Of a DNA stretch of 64,000 nt, positions 20,540 through 34,500 are shown piece after piece. Below the pieces are notes generated by a model. It saw only the letters and a program-made list of their open reading frames with translations. It had not been told where the DNA came from and made no database searches. Source of the DNA: Symsagittifera roscoffensis (taxonomy: Eukaryota; Xenacoelomorpha; Acoela; Convolutidae); the NCBI RefSeq assembly GCF_963678635.1, contig NC_087062.1:69660223-69724222 (forward strand), given 5' to 3'. A program made the position numbers and the translations under genes. Position 1 is the first letter of the stretch. Each line of letters starts with the position of its first letter.

Positions 20540-22418
20540 AACCCATAAACAACGTGTTTCGTTATTTCAACTTGTGACAGCCTTCTTATACTGTTATGTC
20601 GTGCCATCAATGCTAGAAAAAACCATAAGCTGCATGTCTGTTCATGCAGTTGCACAAGCGTTTGTGGTATTGTCAGATGAGGACGATACTTGTCTAACGG
20701 TTTCAATTGAACCAAGTGAAAGTGAGTCATCTTGAATTTCTTCCGTATAACTTTTTTTCAAAATTGTGAAACTGTTTGTTTAGTGTCTACTGAACGTTCG
20801 AATCACATTTTGCCGCGATGGCTCGTACAGGGTTTGAAACTTTATCACACTGAAGTTCGACCACATTTCTTACCTCAGAGTGTCCCGGAAGAAAATATTT
20901 CTTTCACCCGATCTTTCCCTGAGCAACCAATCCAAGTCAAAACAGAACTTTTTTTGTGAACTCCAGTGGAAACACCAAGTTTCGTGTGAATAGAATTGCC
21001 GCCACAGTTTCTGACATGGTACGTTTAAACTTTTAACTTATAAGTCTGTGGAAGTTGAACTTCCTAATATGATTTGAACACAACGGGGAATTCGTTCTAG
21101 AAGGATCTGTTTAGATTTCTGCTCAAATGCAGCCTGCTAAGCGACCCAAGACATTGCTCGATCGTCAAGTGGCAAAATTCATGCCTTTGTCAAAAGATCC
21201 TGCCTTTCAACTGGTGAAACACAAAACGCAGGAAATTCACAAGGTGCTACTTTGATTTTCCAAGAATTTTTTTATTTAAGAAACGTTTCGACTCGGAAAC
21301 TTTCGGAAAGTTTCGACTGTTTCAGCTGATTTGTACTTCACAGTTTTTTTATACAGTATCACAATTTATCAATTGGATGTATGAAACAATACGCTCACGT
21401 TTTTCCAGATTGTCAATCACACCTACAAAGATGTTGAAAAAGCTGTGCGATGTAGACAAGATCAACAAAGATACATAAGACAGACAATTAGAGCACAAGC
21501 TTTTGTGAAACAGTATCCAAACTTTGTTGTATCGGAGACGCGCGTGTCGGGTTTTTTCCAGCGAAACAAATGGGAAACTCATCACGACCTAAAGAAAGCC
21601 ATGTCCCAAATCGCCATGCTGCAGAAAGAGAAAAGCAAGCGACAACAAAAGCCGCTTTCTGATTCCAGCGGCATTAGTAATAAAGGCACTGGAAACTTTC
21701 TTTCATTGGAAGCACAAACGCTTCTGGCCCACAGATGTGATACGCAAGAATGGGTTGGCATTTGTGATGTTGTTTTCCCTACCTTCGGAAGAGGTAATCT
21801 TGCGTTTCTTGAAAACGTTGACGACAAGTTTCCAAAACTTTCAAAAATTTCTTTTTCAAAAAAATTTCTTTTTTGATTCAAACGTTATAGTTTAAAGTTT
21901 TAAAAAGTCATAAAGTTTTCAACCAATACAGTTTTTTGAATTCCATTGAAAAATGCCATGTAACTGTGTTACATAATATAGAGTTGAACTTTAAATGTTG
22001 AACATTTTCTGATTCAGGCGTTGTCAGCACACAGGCCTTCCAGAAGGATGATATTATCATGGACTACCATGGGGTTGCTGTGACAGATAAAACATATCAA
22101 GATTTGATAAGAAACCGTTCTGTTCCGACTGAATTTGTGCTGGAAATTGGCGCGCCTGTGAAGCGTTTCATCGATGCTTCTTCAGAAGTGTGTGTTGAAC
22201 ATCCAACCAACCGCTGTCTTGGTCGACTGGCTAATCACAGCACGCTAAACTCCAAGAAGAATTTGGATGCGAATATGAAGATCATAGAAGTTGTTCTTAA
22301 TGCCTTCGATCCGCCAAAACGATTAGCTGTATTCAAAGTCCGAAGAAACATTGAGCCTTTCGAACAGCTACGGTACGATTATGGCGATAAAGTTGCTCGA
22401 TACATGTTCAACATGTGA
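20540..22418 (+). pseudogene. SET gene fragment, copy 2
   Basis: Retains exon-equivalents 20540-20721 (5'-truncated), 20784-21018, 21115-21243, 21409-21793 and 22018-22418. It lacks the promoter, the first exon and 140 nt of the second. In the third exon-equivalent a T8 run has become T7 (20949-20955), giving a stop at 20957-20959. The downstream part encoding the SET domain is still almost identical to the intact gene. Splice sites are kept. Confidence 0.9.
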
Positions 22419-23207
22419 GGTTCACAAGCTCAGCTTTTTTACCTTAGAAACTTTTCAAGTTGTGTTACACCCATTCAATGGAAGTTCCATATATTTTATG
22501 TTCAACATCCTGTATGTTACATACGTGTAGTTACTACTAGTAGTAGTTCAAACATTTGCACCCACAACTTTTTTCATCGAAGTACATGTACAGTATTTCG
22601 GCACGCTCGAAATTACTAATTACTTAGTAACTAATTAGTTAGTAGTTATAACTAAGTTTGATCAAACGATTGTACCCACAACTTTTTTCATCGGAATACA
22701 GTATTTTAGCACGTATATTATAGTTGCAGTTATAATAACTTGTAGGACAAACTAAACAAAAAAGATGGAATAAAATTGCTTAAAAACTGTAAACTTCTGC
22801 CAGATTAATTCAAAAATATAAAAGTCTTGGATTCCATGCCATTTTTCTCACTGGATTCCAACGTCTTGGATTCCATGGTTATAGTGTATTGAATTTATCA
22901 ACTATTTGTTTAGCAACTATTTGTTTAGTGGTTGAGTAAAAATGGCTCGGATTCCGGGACCATGTCCTGGATTCCGAATTCAAGTAATTGTTCGCTATAC
23001 CATGGATTCCGGGATTTTGCCAATTTTCGGTGGTTTAATTGATTGTCCCGGATTCCGGGATTTTGCGTATATGCCTGTTCGTGCCGCCATGCGAGTATTT
23101 GAACGCGGAATCCATGGCATGTGCATGTAATATCATTTGAATTCGGAATCCATGTACACTAATAGTCAAATCTGACTATTGAAATAACACGGATTGGCGA
23201 CGTAATG
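20540..23207 (+). mobile_element. Truncated element copy 2 (SET gene 3' two-thirds plus right end)
   Basis: Matches 14438-17107 (offset 6102 falling to 6100 because of two 1-bp deletions). The left breakpoint lies in SET exon 2, joined to satellite at an AAC microhomology. The right TIR is intact; the left TIR and other genes are missing, so it cannot be mobile alone. With its satellite it forms a 2,919-bp tandem unit repeated once more at 23459. Confidence 0.93.
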
Positions 23208-23458
23208 AAAAACCAAAATCAAAAACTTAGTATTCCCATGAACCGTCAGCATACCCACAACACATTAACACATTAACAACCTCAAAAAATCTGTCGACGT
23301 ATTTTTTGGTTGTCAAAACTGAAGAAACATTCAGTAGCCGAGACCAGAAGCTAGTGGAAACTACCGATTTGTAACGACAACCTTTTCGGACAAAAAAGTA
23401 CCACCGAGAAAATCCGCTTCTGCAATGATCGCTAACTTAGTAGAACTGATGAAAAAAC
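23208..23458. repeat. Satellite A spacer (251 bp) between copies 2 and 3
   Basis: Less than one monomer, from AAAAACCAAAATC to GATGAAAAAAC. The same two junctions as around copy 2 show that the fragment plus this spacer is the duplicated unit. Confidence 0.93.
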
Positions 23459-25337
23459 AACCCATAAACAACGTGTTTCGTTATTTCAACTTGTGACAGC
23501 CTTCTTATACTGTTATGTCGTGCCATCAATGCTAGAAAAAACCATAAGCTGCATGTCTGTTCATGCAGTTGCACAAGCGTTTGTGGTATTGTCAGATGAG
23601 GACGATACTTGTCTAACGGTTTCAATTGAACCAAGTGAAAGTGAGTCATCTTGAATTTCTTCCGTATAACTTTTTTTCAAAATTGTGAAACTGTTTGTTT
23701 AGTGTCTACTGAACGTTCGAATCACATTTTGCCGCGATGGCTCGTACAGGGTTTGAAACTTTATCACACTGAAGTTCGACCACATTTCTTACCTCAGAGT
23801 GTCCCGGAAGAAAATATTTCTTTCACCCGATCTTTCCCTGAGCAACCAATCCAAGTCAAAACAGAACTTTTTTTGTGAACTCCAGTGGAAACACCAAGTT
23901 TCGTGTGAATAGAATTGCCGCCACAGTTTCTGACATGGTACGTTTAAACTTTTAACTTATAAGTCTGTGGAAGTTGAACTTCCTAATATGATTTGAACAC
24001 AACGGGGAATTCGTTCTAGAAGGATCTGTTTAGATTTCTGCTCAAATGCAGCCTGCTAAGCGACCCAAGACATTGCTCGATCGTCAAGTGGCAAAATTCA
24101 TGCCTTTGTCAAAAGATCCTGCCTTTCAACTGGTGAAACACAAAACGCAGGAAATTCACAAGGTGCTACTTTGATTTTCCAAGAATTTTTTTATTTAAGA
24201 AACGTTTCGACTCGGAAACTTTCGGAAAGTTTCGACTGTTTCAGCTGATTTGTACTTCACAGTTTTTTTATACAGTATCACAATTTATCAATTGGATGTA
24301 TGAAACAATACGCTCACGTTTTTCCAGATTGTCAATCACACCTACAAAGATGTTGAAAAAGCTGTGCGATGTAGACAAGATCAACAAAGATACATAAGAC
24401 AGACAATTAGAGCACAAGCTTTTGTGAAACAGTATCCAAACTTTGTTGTATCGGAGACGCGCGTGTCGGGTTTTTTCCAGCGAAACAAATGGGAAACTCA
24501 TCACGACCTAAAGAAAGCCATGTCCCAAATCGCCATGCTGCAGAAAGAGAAAAGCAAGCGACAACAAAAGCCGCTTTCTGATTCCAGCGGCATTAGTAAT
24601 AAAGGCACTGGAAACTTTCTTTCATTGGACGCACAAACGCTTCTGGCCCACAGATGTGATACGCAAGAATGGGTTGGCATTTGTGATGTTGTTTTCCCTA
24701 CCTTCGGAAGAGGTAATCTTGCGTTTCTTGAAAACGTTGACGACAAGTTTCCAAAACTTTCAAAAATTTCTTTTTCAAAAAAATTTCTTTTTTGATTCAA
24801 ACGTTATAGTTTAAAGTTTTAAAAAGTCATAAAGTTTTCAACCAATACAGTTTTTTGAATTCCATTGAAAAATGCCATGTAACTGTGTTACATAATATAG
24901 AGTTGAACTTTAAATGTTGAACATTTTCTGATTCAGGCGTTGTCAGCACACAGGCCTTCCAGAAGGATGATATTATCATGGACTACCATGGGGTTGCTGT
25001 GACAGATAAAACATATCAAGATTTGATAAGGAACCGTTCTGTTCCGACTGAATTTGTGCTGGAAATTGGCGCGCCTGTGAAGCGTTTCATCGATGCTTCT
25101 TCAGAAGTGTGTGTTGAACATCCAACCAACCGCTGTCTTGGTCGACTGGCTAATCACAGCACGCTAAACTCCAAGAAGAATTTGGATGCGAATATGAAGA
25201 TCATAGAAGTTGTTCTTAATGCCTTCGATCCGCCAAAACGATTAGCTGTATTCAAAGTCCGAAGAAACATTGAGCCTTTCGAACAGCTACGGTACGATTA
25301 TGGCGATAAAGTTGCTCGATACATGTTCAACATGTGA
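23459..25337 (+). pseudogene. SET gene fragment, copy 3
   Basis: Same truncation as copy 2 and the same T7 run (23868-23874) with a premature stop at 23876-23878. The open stretch that encodes the SET core ends at 25337 and is unchanged in its NHS and YDYG motifs. It has no promoter or first exon, so it should not make the full protein. Confidence 0.9.
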
Positions 25338-26126
25338 GGTTCACAAGCTCAGCTTTTTTACCTTAGAAACTTTTCAAGTTGTGTTACACCCATTCAATGG
25401 AAGTTCCATATATTTTATGTTCAACATCCTGTATGTTACATACGTGTAGTTACTACTAGTAGTAGTTCAAACATTTGCACCCACAACTTTTTTCATCGAA
25501 GTACATGTACAGTATTTCGGCACGCTCGAAATTACTAATTACTTAGTAACTAATTAGTTAGTAGTTATAACTAAGTTTGATCAAACGATTGTACCCACAA
25601 CTTTTTTCATCGGAATACAGTATTTTAGCACGTATATTATAGTTGCAGTTATAATAACTTGTAGGACAAACTAAACAAAAAAGATGGAATAAAATTGCTT
25701 AAAAACTGTAAACTTCTGCCAGATTAATTCAAAAATATAAAAGTCTTGGATTCCATGCCATTTTTCTCACTGGATTCCAACGTCTTGGATTCCATGGTTA
25801 TAGTGTATTGAATTTATCAACTATTTGTTTAGCAACTATTTGTTTAGTGGTTGAGTAAAAATGGCTCGGATTCCGGGACCATGTCCTGGATTCCGAATTC
25901 AAGTAATTGTTCGCTATACCATGGATTCCGAGATTTTGCCAATTTTCGGTGGTTTAATTGATTGTCCCGGATTCCGGGATTTTGCGTATATGCCTGTTCG
26001 TGCCGCCATGCGAGTATTTGAACGCGGAATCCATGGCATGTGCATGTAATATCATTTGAATTCGGAATCCATGTACACTAATAGTCAAATCTGACTATTG
26101 AAATAACACGGATTGGCGACGTAATG
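23459..26126 (+). mobile_element. Truncated element copy 3 (tandem duplicate of copy 2)
   Basis: Lies 2,919 bp after copy 2 with the same breakpoint and right TIR. Only a few differences from copy 2 were noticed, for example GACGCA for GAAGCA near 24630 and GGATTCCGAG for GGATTCCGGG at about 25923, so the duplication is recent. Confidence 0.93.
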
Positions 26127-29100
26127 AAAAACCAAAATCAAAAACTTAGTATTTCCATGAACCGTCAGCATACCCACAACACATTAACACATTAACAACC
26201 CCAAAAAATCTGTCGACGTATTTTTTGGTTGTCAAAACTGAAGAAACATTCAGTAGCCGAGACCAGAAGCTAGTGGAAACTACCGATTTGTAACGACAAC
26301 CTTTTCGGACAAAAAAATACCACCGAGAAAATCCGCTTCTGCAATGATCGCTAACTTAGTAGAACTGATGAAAAAAAACAACAATGAACACATCAATATG
26401 ACTTAACTAGCCACACAGTGTCCTGAAAAATGAAAAAAAAAAATTGTACCACAAAAGATCGCATCAAGAACAAACACAAAAAATGACAAATTTCAGAATC
26501 ATAAAAACCAAAATCAAAATATAGTACTCCCATGAACCACCAGCATGTCCACAACGCTTTAACAAACCAAAAAAAATGTCGCAGTGTATTTTTTTGGTTG
26601 TCAAAACTGAAGAAACATTCAGTAGCCAGGACCAGAAGCTAGTGGAAACAACCATTTTGTGACGACAACTTTTTTCGAAAAAAAAATCACCACAGCGCAT
26701 ATCCGCTTCTGCAACGATCGCTAACCCAGTAGAACTAATGAATGGAACAACAATGAACACATCAAGATGACTTAACTAGCCACACAGTGTCCTGAAAAAT
26801 GAAAAAAAAAACTTGTACCACAAAATATCGCATCAAGAACAAACAGAAAAAAGACATATTTCAGAAACTTAGAAACCAAAATCAAAAACTTAGTATTCCC
26901 ATGAACCGTCAGCATACCCACAACGCATTAACACATTAACAACCCCAAAAAATCTGTCGATGTATTTTTTGGTTGTCAAAACTGAAGAAACATTCAGTAG
27001 CCGAGACCAGAAGCTAGTGGAAACTACCGATTTGTAACGACAACCTTTTCGGACAAAAAAGTACCAGAGAGCAAATCCGCTTCTGCAACGATCGCTAACC
27101 CAGTAGAACTAATGAATGGAACAACAATGAACACATCAAGATGACTTAACTAGCCACACAGTGTCCTGAAAAATGAAAAAAAAACTTGTACCACAAAATA
27201 TCGCATCAAGAACAAACACAAAAAAGACATATTTCAGAAACTTAGAAACCAAAATCAAAAACTTAGTATTCCCATGAACCGTCAGCATACCCACAACGCA
27301 TTAACATATTAACAACCCCAAAAAATCTGTCGATGTATTTTTTGGTTGTCAAAACTGAAGAAACATTCAGTAGCCGAGACCAGAAGCTAGTGGAAACTAC
27401 CGATTTGTAACGACAACCTTTTCGGACAAAAAAGTACCAGAGAGCAAATCCGCTTCTGCAACGATAGCTAACCCAGTAGAACTAATGAATGGAACAACAA
27501 TGAACACATCAAGATTACTTAACTAGCCACACAGTGTCCTGAAAAATGAAAAAAAAAACTTGTACCACAAAAGATCGCATCAAGAACAAACACAAAAAAG
27601 ACATACTTCAGAAACATAAAAACCAAAACCAAAAACGTAGTATTCCCATGAACCGTCAGCATACCCACAACGCATTAACACAATAACAACCCCAAAAAAT
27701 CTGTCGATGTATTTTTTGGTTGTCAAAACTGAAGAAACATTCAGTAGCCGAGACCAGAAGCTAGTGGAAACTACCGATTTGTAACGACATCCTTTTCCGA
27801 CAAAATAATACCAAAGAGCAAATCCGCTTCTGCAACGATAGCTAACCCAGTAGAACTAATGAATGGAACAACAATGAACACATCAAGATGACTTAACTAG
27901 CCACACAGTGTCCTGAAAAATGAAAAAAAAACTTGAACCACAAAATATCGCATTAAGAACAAACACAAAAAGACATATTTCAGAAACATAAAAACCAAAA
28001 TCAAAAACTTATTAATCCCATGAACCGTCAGCATAACCACAACGCGTTAACACATTAACAACCCCAAAAAATCTGTCGATGTATTTTTTGGTTGTCAAAA
28101 CTGAAGAAACATTCAGTAGCCGAGACCAGAAGCTAGTGGAAACTACCGATTTGTAACGACAACCTTTTCGGACAAAAAAGTACCACCGAGAAAATCCGCT
28201 TCTGCAATGATCGCTAACTTAGTAGAACTGATGAAAAAACAACAATGAACACATCAATATGACTTAACTAGCCACACAGTGTCCTGAAAAATGAACAAAA
28301 ATTTGTACCACAAAAGATCGCATCAAGAACAAACACAAAAATGACAAATTTCAGAATCATAAAAACCAAAATCGAAATATAGTACTCCCATGAACCACCA
28401 GCATGTCCACAAAGCTTTAACAAACCAAAAAAAGTCGCAGTGTATTTTTTTGGTTGTCAAAACTGAAGAAACATTCAGTAGCCAGGACCAGAAGCTAGTG
28501 GAAACAACCATTTTGTAACGACAACTTTTATCGAAAAAAAAAATCACCACAGCGCATATCCGCTTCTGCAACGATCGCTAACCCAGTAGAACTAATGAAT
28601 GGAACGATAATGAACACATCAAGATGACTTAACTAGCCACACAGTGTCCTGAAAAATGAAAAAAAAAACTTGTACCACAAAAGATCGCATCAAGAACAAA
28701 CACAAAAAAGACATATTTCAGAAACACAAAAACCAAAATCAAAAACTTGGTATTCCCATGAACCGTCAGCATACCCACAACGCATTAACACATTAACAAC
28801 CCCAAAAAATCTGTCGATGTATTTTTTGGTTGTCAAAACTGAAGAAACATTCAGTAGCCGAGACCAGAAGCTAGTGGAAACTACCGATTTGTAACGACAA
28901 CCTTTTCGGACAAAAAAGTACCACCGAGAAAATCCGCTTCTGCAATGATCGCTAACTTAGTAGAACTGATGAAAAAACAACAATGAACACATCAATATGA
29001 CTTAACTAGCCACACAGTGTCCTGAAAAATGAAAAAAAATTGTACCACAAAAGATCGCATCAAGAACAAACACAAAAAATGACAAATTTCAGAATCATAA

Positions 29101-31570
29101 AAACCAAAATCGAAATATAGTAATCCCATGAACCACCAGCATGTCCACAAAGCTTTAACAAACCAAAAAAAAGTCGCAGTGTATTTTTTTGGTTGTCAAA
29201 ACTGAAGAAACATTCAGTAGCCAGGAACAGAAGCTAGTGGAAACAACCATTTTGTAACGACAACTTTTTTCGAAAAAAAAATCACCACAGCGCATATCCG
29301 CTTCTGCAACGATCGCTAACCCAGTAGAACTAATGAATGGAACAACAATGAACACATCAAGATGACTTAACTAGCCACACAGTGTCCTGAAAAATGAAAA
29401 AAAAAAACTTGTACCACAAAAGATCGCATCAAGAACAAACACAAAAAAGACATATTTCAGAAACACAAAAACCAAAGACAAAAAATTAGTATTCCCATGA
29501 ACCGTCAGCATACCCACAACGCATTAACACATTAACAACCCCAAAAAATCTTTCGATGTATTTTTTGGTTGTCAAACCTGAAGAAACATTCAGTAGCTGA
29601 GACCAGAAGCTAGTGGAAACTAACGATTTGTAACGACAACCTTTTCGGACAAAAAAGTACCACCGAGAAAATCCGCTTCTGCAATGATCGCTAACTTTGT
29701 AGAACTGATGAAAAAACAACAATGAACACATCAATATGACGTAACTAGCCACACAGTGCCTGAAAAATGAAAAAAAATTGTACCACAAAAGATCGCATCA
29801 AGAACAAACACAAAAAATGACAAATTTCAGAATCATGAAAACCAAAATTGAAATATAGTACTCCCCTGAACCGCCAGCATGTCCAGAAAGCTTTAACAAA
29901 CCAAAAAAAAGTCGCAGTGTATTTTTTTGGTTGTCAAAACTGAAGAAACATTCAGTAGCCAGGACCAGAAGCTAGTGGAAACAACCATTTTGTAACGACA
30001 ACTTTTTTCGAAAAAAAATCACCACAGCGCATATCCGCTTCTGCAACGATCGCTAACCCAGTAGAACTAATGAATGGAACAACAATGAACACATGAAGAT
30101 GACTTAACTAGCCACACAGTGTCCTGAAAAATGAAAAAAAAAACTTGTACCACAAAATATCGCATCAAGAACAAACACAAAAAAGACATATTTCAGAAAC
30201 ACAAAAACCAAAATCAAAAACTTAGTATTCCCATGAACCGTCAGCATACCCACAACGCATTGACACATTAACAACCTCTAAAAATCTGTCGATGTATTTT
30301 TTGGTTGTCAAAACTGAAGAAACCTTCAGTAGCCGAGACCAGAAGCCAGTGGAAACTACCGATTTGTAACGACAACCTTTTCGGACAAAAAAGTACCACC
30401 GAGAAAATCCGCTTCTGCAATGATCTCTAACTTAGTAGAACTGATGAAAAAAACAACAATGAACACATCAAGATGACTTAACTAGCCACACAGTGTCTTG
30501 AAAAATGAAAAAAGTTTGTACCACAAAAGATCGCATCAAGAACAAACACAAAAAAAGACATCTTTCAGAAACATAAAGAGCAAAATCAAAAACTTAGTAC
30601 TTCCATGAGCCGTCAGCATACCCACAACGCATTAACATTTTATCAACCCCAAAAAATCTGTCGATGTAATTTTTGGTTGTCAAAACTGAAGAAACATTCA
30701 GTAGCCGAGACCAGAAGCTAGTGGAAACTACCGATTTGTAACGACAACCTTTTCGGACAAAAAAGTACCACCGACAAAATCCGCTTCTGCAAAGATCGCT
30801 TACTTGGTAGAACTGATGAAAAAAACAACAATGAACACATCAATATGACTTAACTAGCCACACGGTGTCCTGAAAAATGAAAAAAAAATTGTACCACAAA
30901 AGATCGCATCAAGAACAAACACAAAAAATGACAAATTTCAGAATCATAAAAACCAAAATCAAAATATAGTACTCCCATGAACCACCAGCATGTCCACTAC
31001 GCTTTAACAAACCAAAAAAAATGTCGCAGTGTATTTTTTGGTTGTCAAAACTGAAGAAACATTCAGTACTCAGGACCAGAAGCTAGTGGAAACTACCATT
31101 TTGTAACGACAACTTTTTTTCGAAAAAAAATCACCACAGCGCATATCCGCTTCTGCAACGATCGCTAACCCAGTAGAACTAATGAATGGAACAACAATGA
31201 ACACATCAAGATGACTTAACTAGCCACAAAGTGTCCTGAAAAATGAAAAAAAAACTTGTACCACAAAAGATCGCATCAAGAACAAACACAAAAAAGACAT
31301 ATTTCAGAATCACAAAAACCAAAATCAAAATATAGTGTCCAAAACGTTTGAAACAACCAAAAAAAATGTTGCAGTGTATTTTTTTGGTTGTCAAAACTGA
31401 AGGAACATTCAGTAGCCAGGACCAGAAGCTAATGGAAACAACCATTTTGTAACGACAACTTTTTGTCGAAAAAAAAAATCGCCACTGCGCATATCCGCTT
31501 CTGCAACGATCGCTAACCCAGTAGAATTGAGGAATGGAACAACAATGAACTCATCAAGATGACTCAACTA
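26127..31570. repeat. Satellite A, subfamily 1 (alternating types)
   Basis: About 15 monomers of roughly 360 bp. Diagnostic words are TTTTTTGGTTGTCAAAACTG and CACAGTGTCCTGAAAAATG. The two types (CCGAGACCAG, CCAGGACCAG) largely alternate, making a dimeric higher-order unit of about 720 bp. Short open frames on both strands are broken differently in each monomer and are not genes. Confidence 0.93.
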
Positions 31571-34500
31571 GCCACACAATGTCCTGGAAAATGAAAAAAT
31601 TTGTACCACAAAAGATCGCATCAAGGATAAACACAAAAAATGACATAATTCAGAAACAGAGAGACCAAAATTGAAAACTTAGCACTCCCATGAAATGTCA
31701 GCAAACCCACAACGCACTAACACCCCAAAAAGCAGCGCTGCCTATTTTAAAGATGTCAAAACTGAAGAAGCATTCAGTAACCAAGACCAGAAGCTAGTGG
31801 AAACTACCAATTTGTGACGACAACTTTCTTCCTACAAAAATAACCACAGCTCAAATCCGCTGCTGCAACGATCGCTAACCCATTAGGATTGATGATTGGA
31901 ACAACAAAAAACTCATCAAGACTTCTTGACTAGCCACACACTGTCCTGGAAAATGAAAAAATTTGTACCACAAAAAATCGCATCAAGAACAAACACAAAA
32001 GACATATTTCAGAAACATAAAGTCCAAAATCGAAAACTTCGTACTTTAATGAACTGTCAGCAAACCCACAACGCATTAACAAGCCAAAAAATGTCGCAGT
32101 TTATTTTTCAAAGATGTCAAAACTGAAGAAACATTCAGTAGCCAAGACCAGAAGCTAGTGGAAACTACCAATTTGTGACGACAACTTTATTCGGACAAAA
32201 AATCCCCACACCGCAAATCCGCTTCTGCAACGATCGCTAATCTAGTAGAATTGATGATTGGAACACCAACGAACTCATCAAGACTTCTTAACTAGCCACA
32301 CACTGTCCTGGAAAAAGAAAAATTTTGTACCACAAAAAATCGCATCAAGGATGAACACAAAAAAAGACATATTTCAGAAACACGAAAACCAAAATCAAAA
32401 CAAGCCCAGAACTCCCATGAGTCTTCAGCATACCCACAACGCATTAACAAACCAAAAAAGCAGCGCTGCCGATTTCAAAGATGTCAAAACTGAAGAAGCA
32501 TTCAGTAACCAAGACCAGAAGCTAGTGGAAACTACCAATTTGTGACGACAACTTTCTTGGGACAAAAAATCACCACAGCGCAAATCCGCTTCTGCAACGA
32601 TCGCTAACCCAGTGAAATTGATGATTGGAACAATAATGAACTCACAAAGACTTCTTAAAACTAGCCACACACTGTCCTGGAATATGAAAAAATTTGTACC
32701 ACAAATGATCGCATCAAGAACAAACACAAAAAAGACATATTTCAGAAACACAAAGACCAAAATCAAAAACTTAGTACTCCCATGAATTGTCAGCAAACCC
32801 ACAACGCATTAACAACCCAAAAATTGTCGCTGTGTATTTCAAAGCTGTCAAACCTGAAGAAACAATCAGCAGCCAAGACCAGAAGCTAGTAGAAACTACC
32901 AATTTATGACAACTTTCTTCGGACAAAAAATCGCCACAGCGCAAATCCGCTTCTGCAACGATCGCTTACCTAGTAGAATTGATGATTGGAACAACAAGGA
33001 ACTCATCAAGACTTCTTAACTAGCCACACACTGTCCTGGAATATGAAAAAAAATGTACCACAAAAAATCGCATCAAGGATGAACACAAAAAAGACATATT
33101 TCAGAAACATAAGTACCAAAATCCAAAACCCAAAAGTCCCATGAACAGTCAGCATACCGACAACGCAATAACAAACCAAAAAAGCAGCGCTGCGTATTTC
33201 AAAGATGTCAAAACTGAAGAAGCATTCAGTAATCACGACCAGAAGCTAGTGGAAACTACCAATTTGTGACGACAACTTTCTTCGGACAAAAATCACCACA
33301 GCGCAAATCCGCTGCTGCAACGATCACTAAACCAATAGAGTTGATGATTGGAAAAACAAAAACTCATCAAGACTTCTTAACTAGCCACACACTGTCCTGG
33401 AAAATTAAAAAATTTGAACCACAAAAGATCGCATCAAAAACAAACACAAAAGACATATTTCAGAAAGATAAAGACCAAAATCGAAAACTTAGTACTACAA
33501 TGAACTGTCAGCAAACCCACAACGCATTAACAAGCCAAAAAAATGTCGCTGTGTATTTCAAAGATGTCAAAACTGAAGAAACATTCAGTAGCCAAGACCA
33601 GAAGCTATTGGAAACTACCAATTTGTGACGACAAATTTCTTCGGACAAAAAATCACCACAGCGCAAATCCGCTTATGCAACGATAGCTAATCTAGTAGAA
33701 TTGATGATTGGATCACCAATGAACTAATCAAGACTTCTTAACTAGCCACACACTGTCCTGGAAAATGAAAAAAAAATTTGTACCACCAAAAATCGCATCA
33801 AGGATGAACACAAAAAGACATATTTCAGAAACATAAATACCAAAATCCAAAACCCAGAAGTCCCATGAACAGTCAGCATACCGACAACGCAACAACAAAC
33901 CAAAAAAGCAGCGCTGCGTATTTCAAAGATGTCAAAACTGAAGAAGCATTCAGTAATCACGACCAGAAGCTAGTGGAAACTACCAATTTGTGACGACAAC
34001 TTTCTTCGGACAAAAATCACCACAGCGCAAATCCACTGCTGCAACGATCACTAAACCAATAGAGTTGATGATTGGAAAAACAAAAAACTCATCAAGACTT
34101 CTTAACTAGCCACACACTGTCCTGGAAAATGAAAAAATTTGAACCACAAAAGATCGCATCAAGAACAAACACAAAAGACATATTTCAGAAAGATAAAGAC
34201 CAAAATCGAAAACTTAGTACTACAATGAACTGTCAGCACACCCACAACGCATTAACAAGCCAAAAAAATGTCGTTGTGTATTTCAAAGATGTCAAAACTG
34301 AAGAAACATTCAGTAGCCAAGACCAGAAGCTATTGGAAACTACCAATTTGTGACGACAAATTTCTTCGGACAAAAAATCATCACAGCGCAAATCCGCTTC
34401 TGCAACGATAGCTAATCTAGTAGAATTGATGATTGGATCACCAATGAACTAATCAAGACTTCTTAACTAGCCACACACTGTCCTGGAAAATGAAAAAAAA

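Noticed and set aside
18061-26126. Three independent transposon insertions
   Set aside because: All three lack the left TIR and share the same right-hand satellite junction, which fits duplication with flanking satellite.
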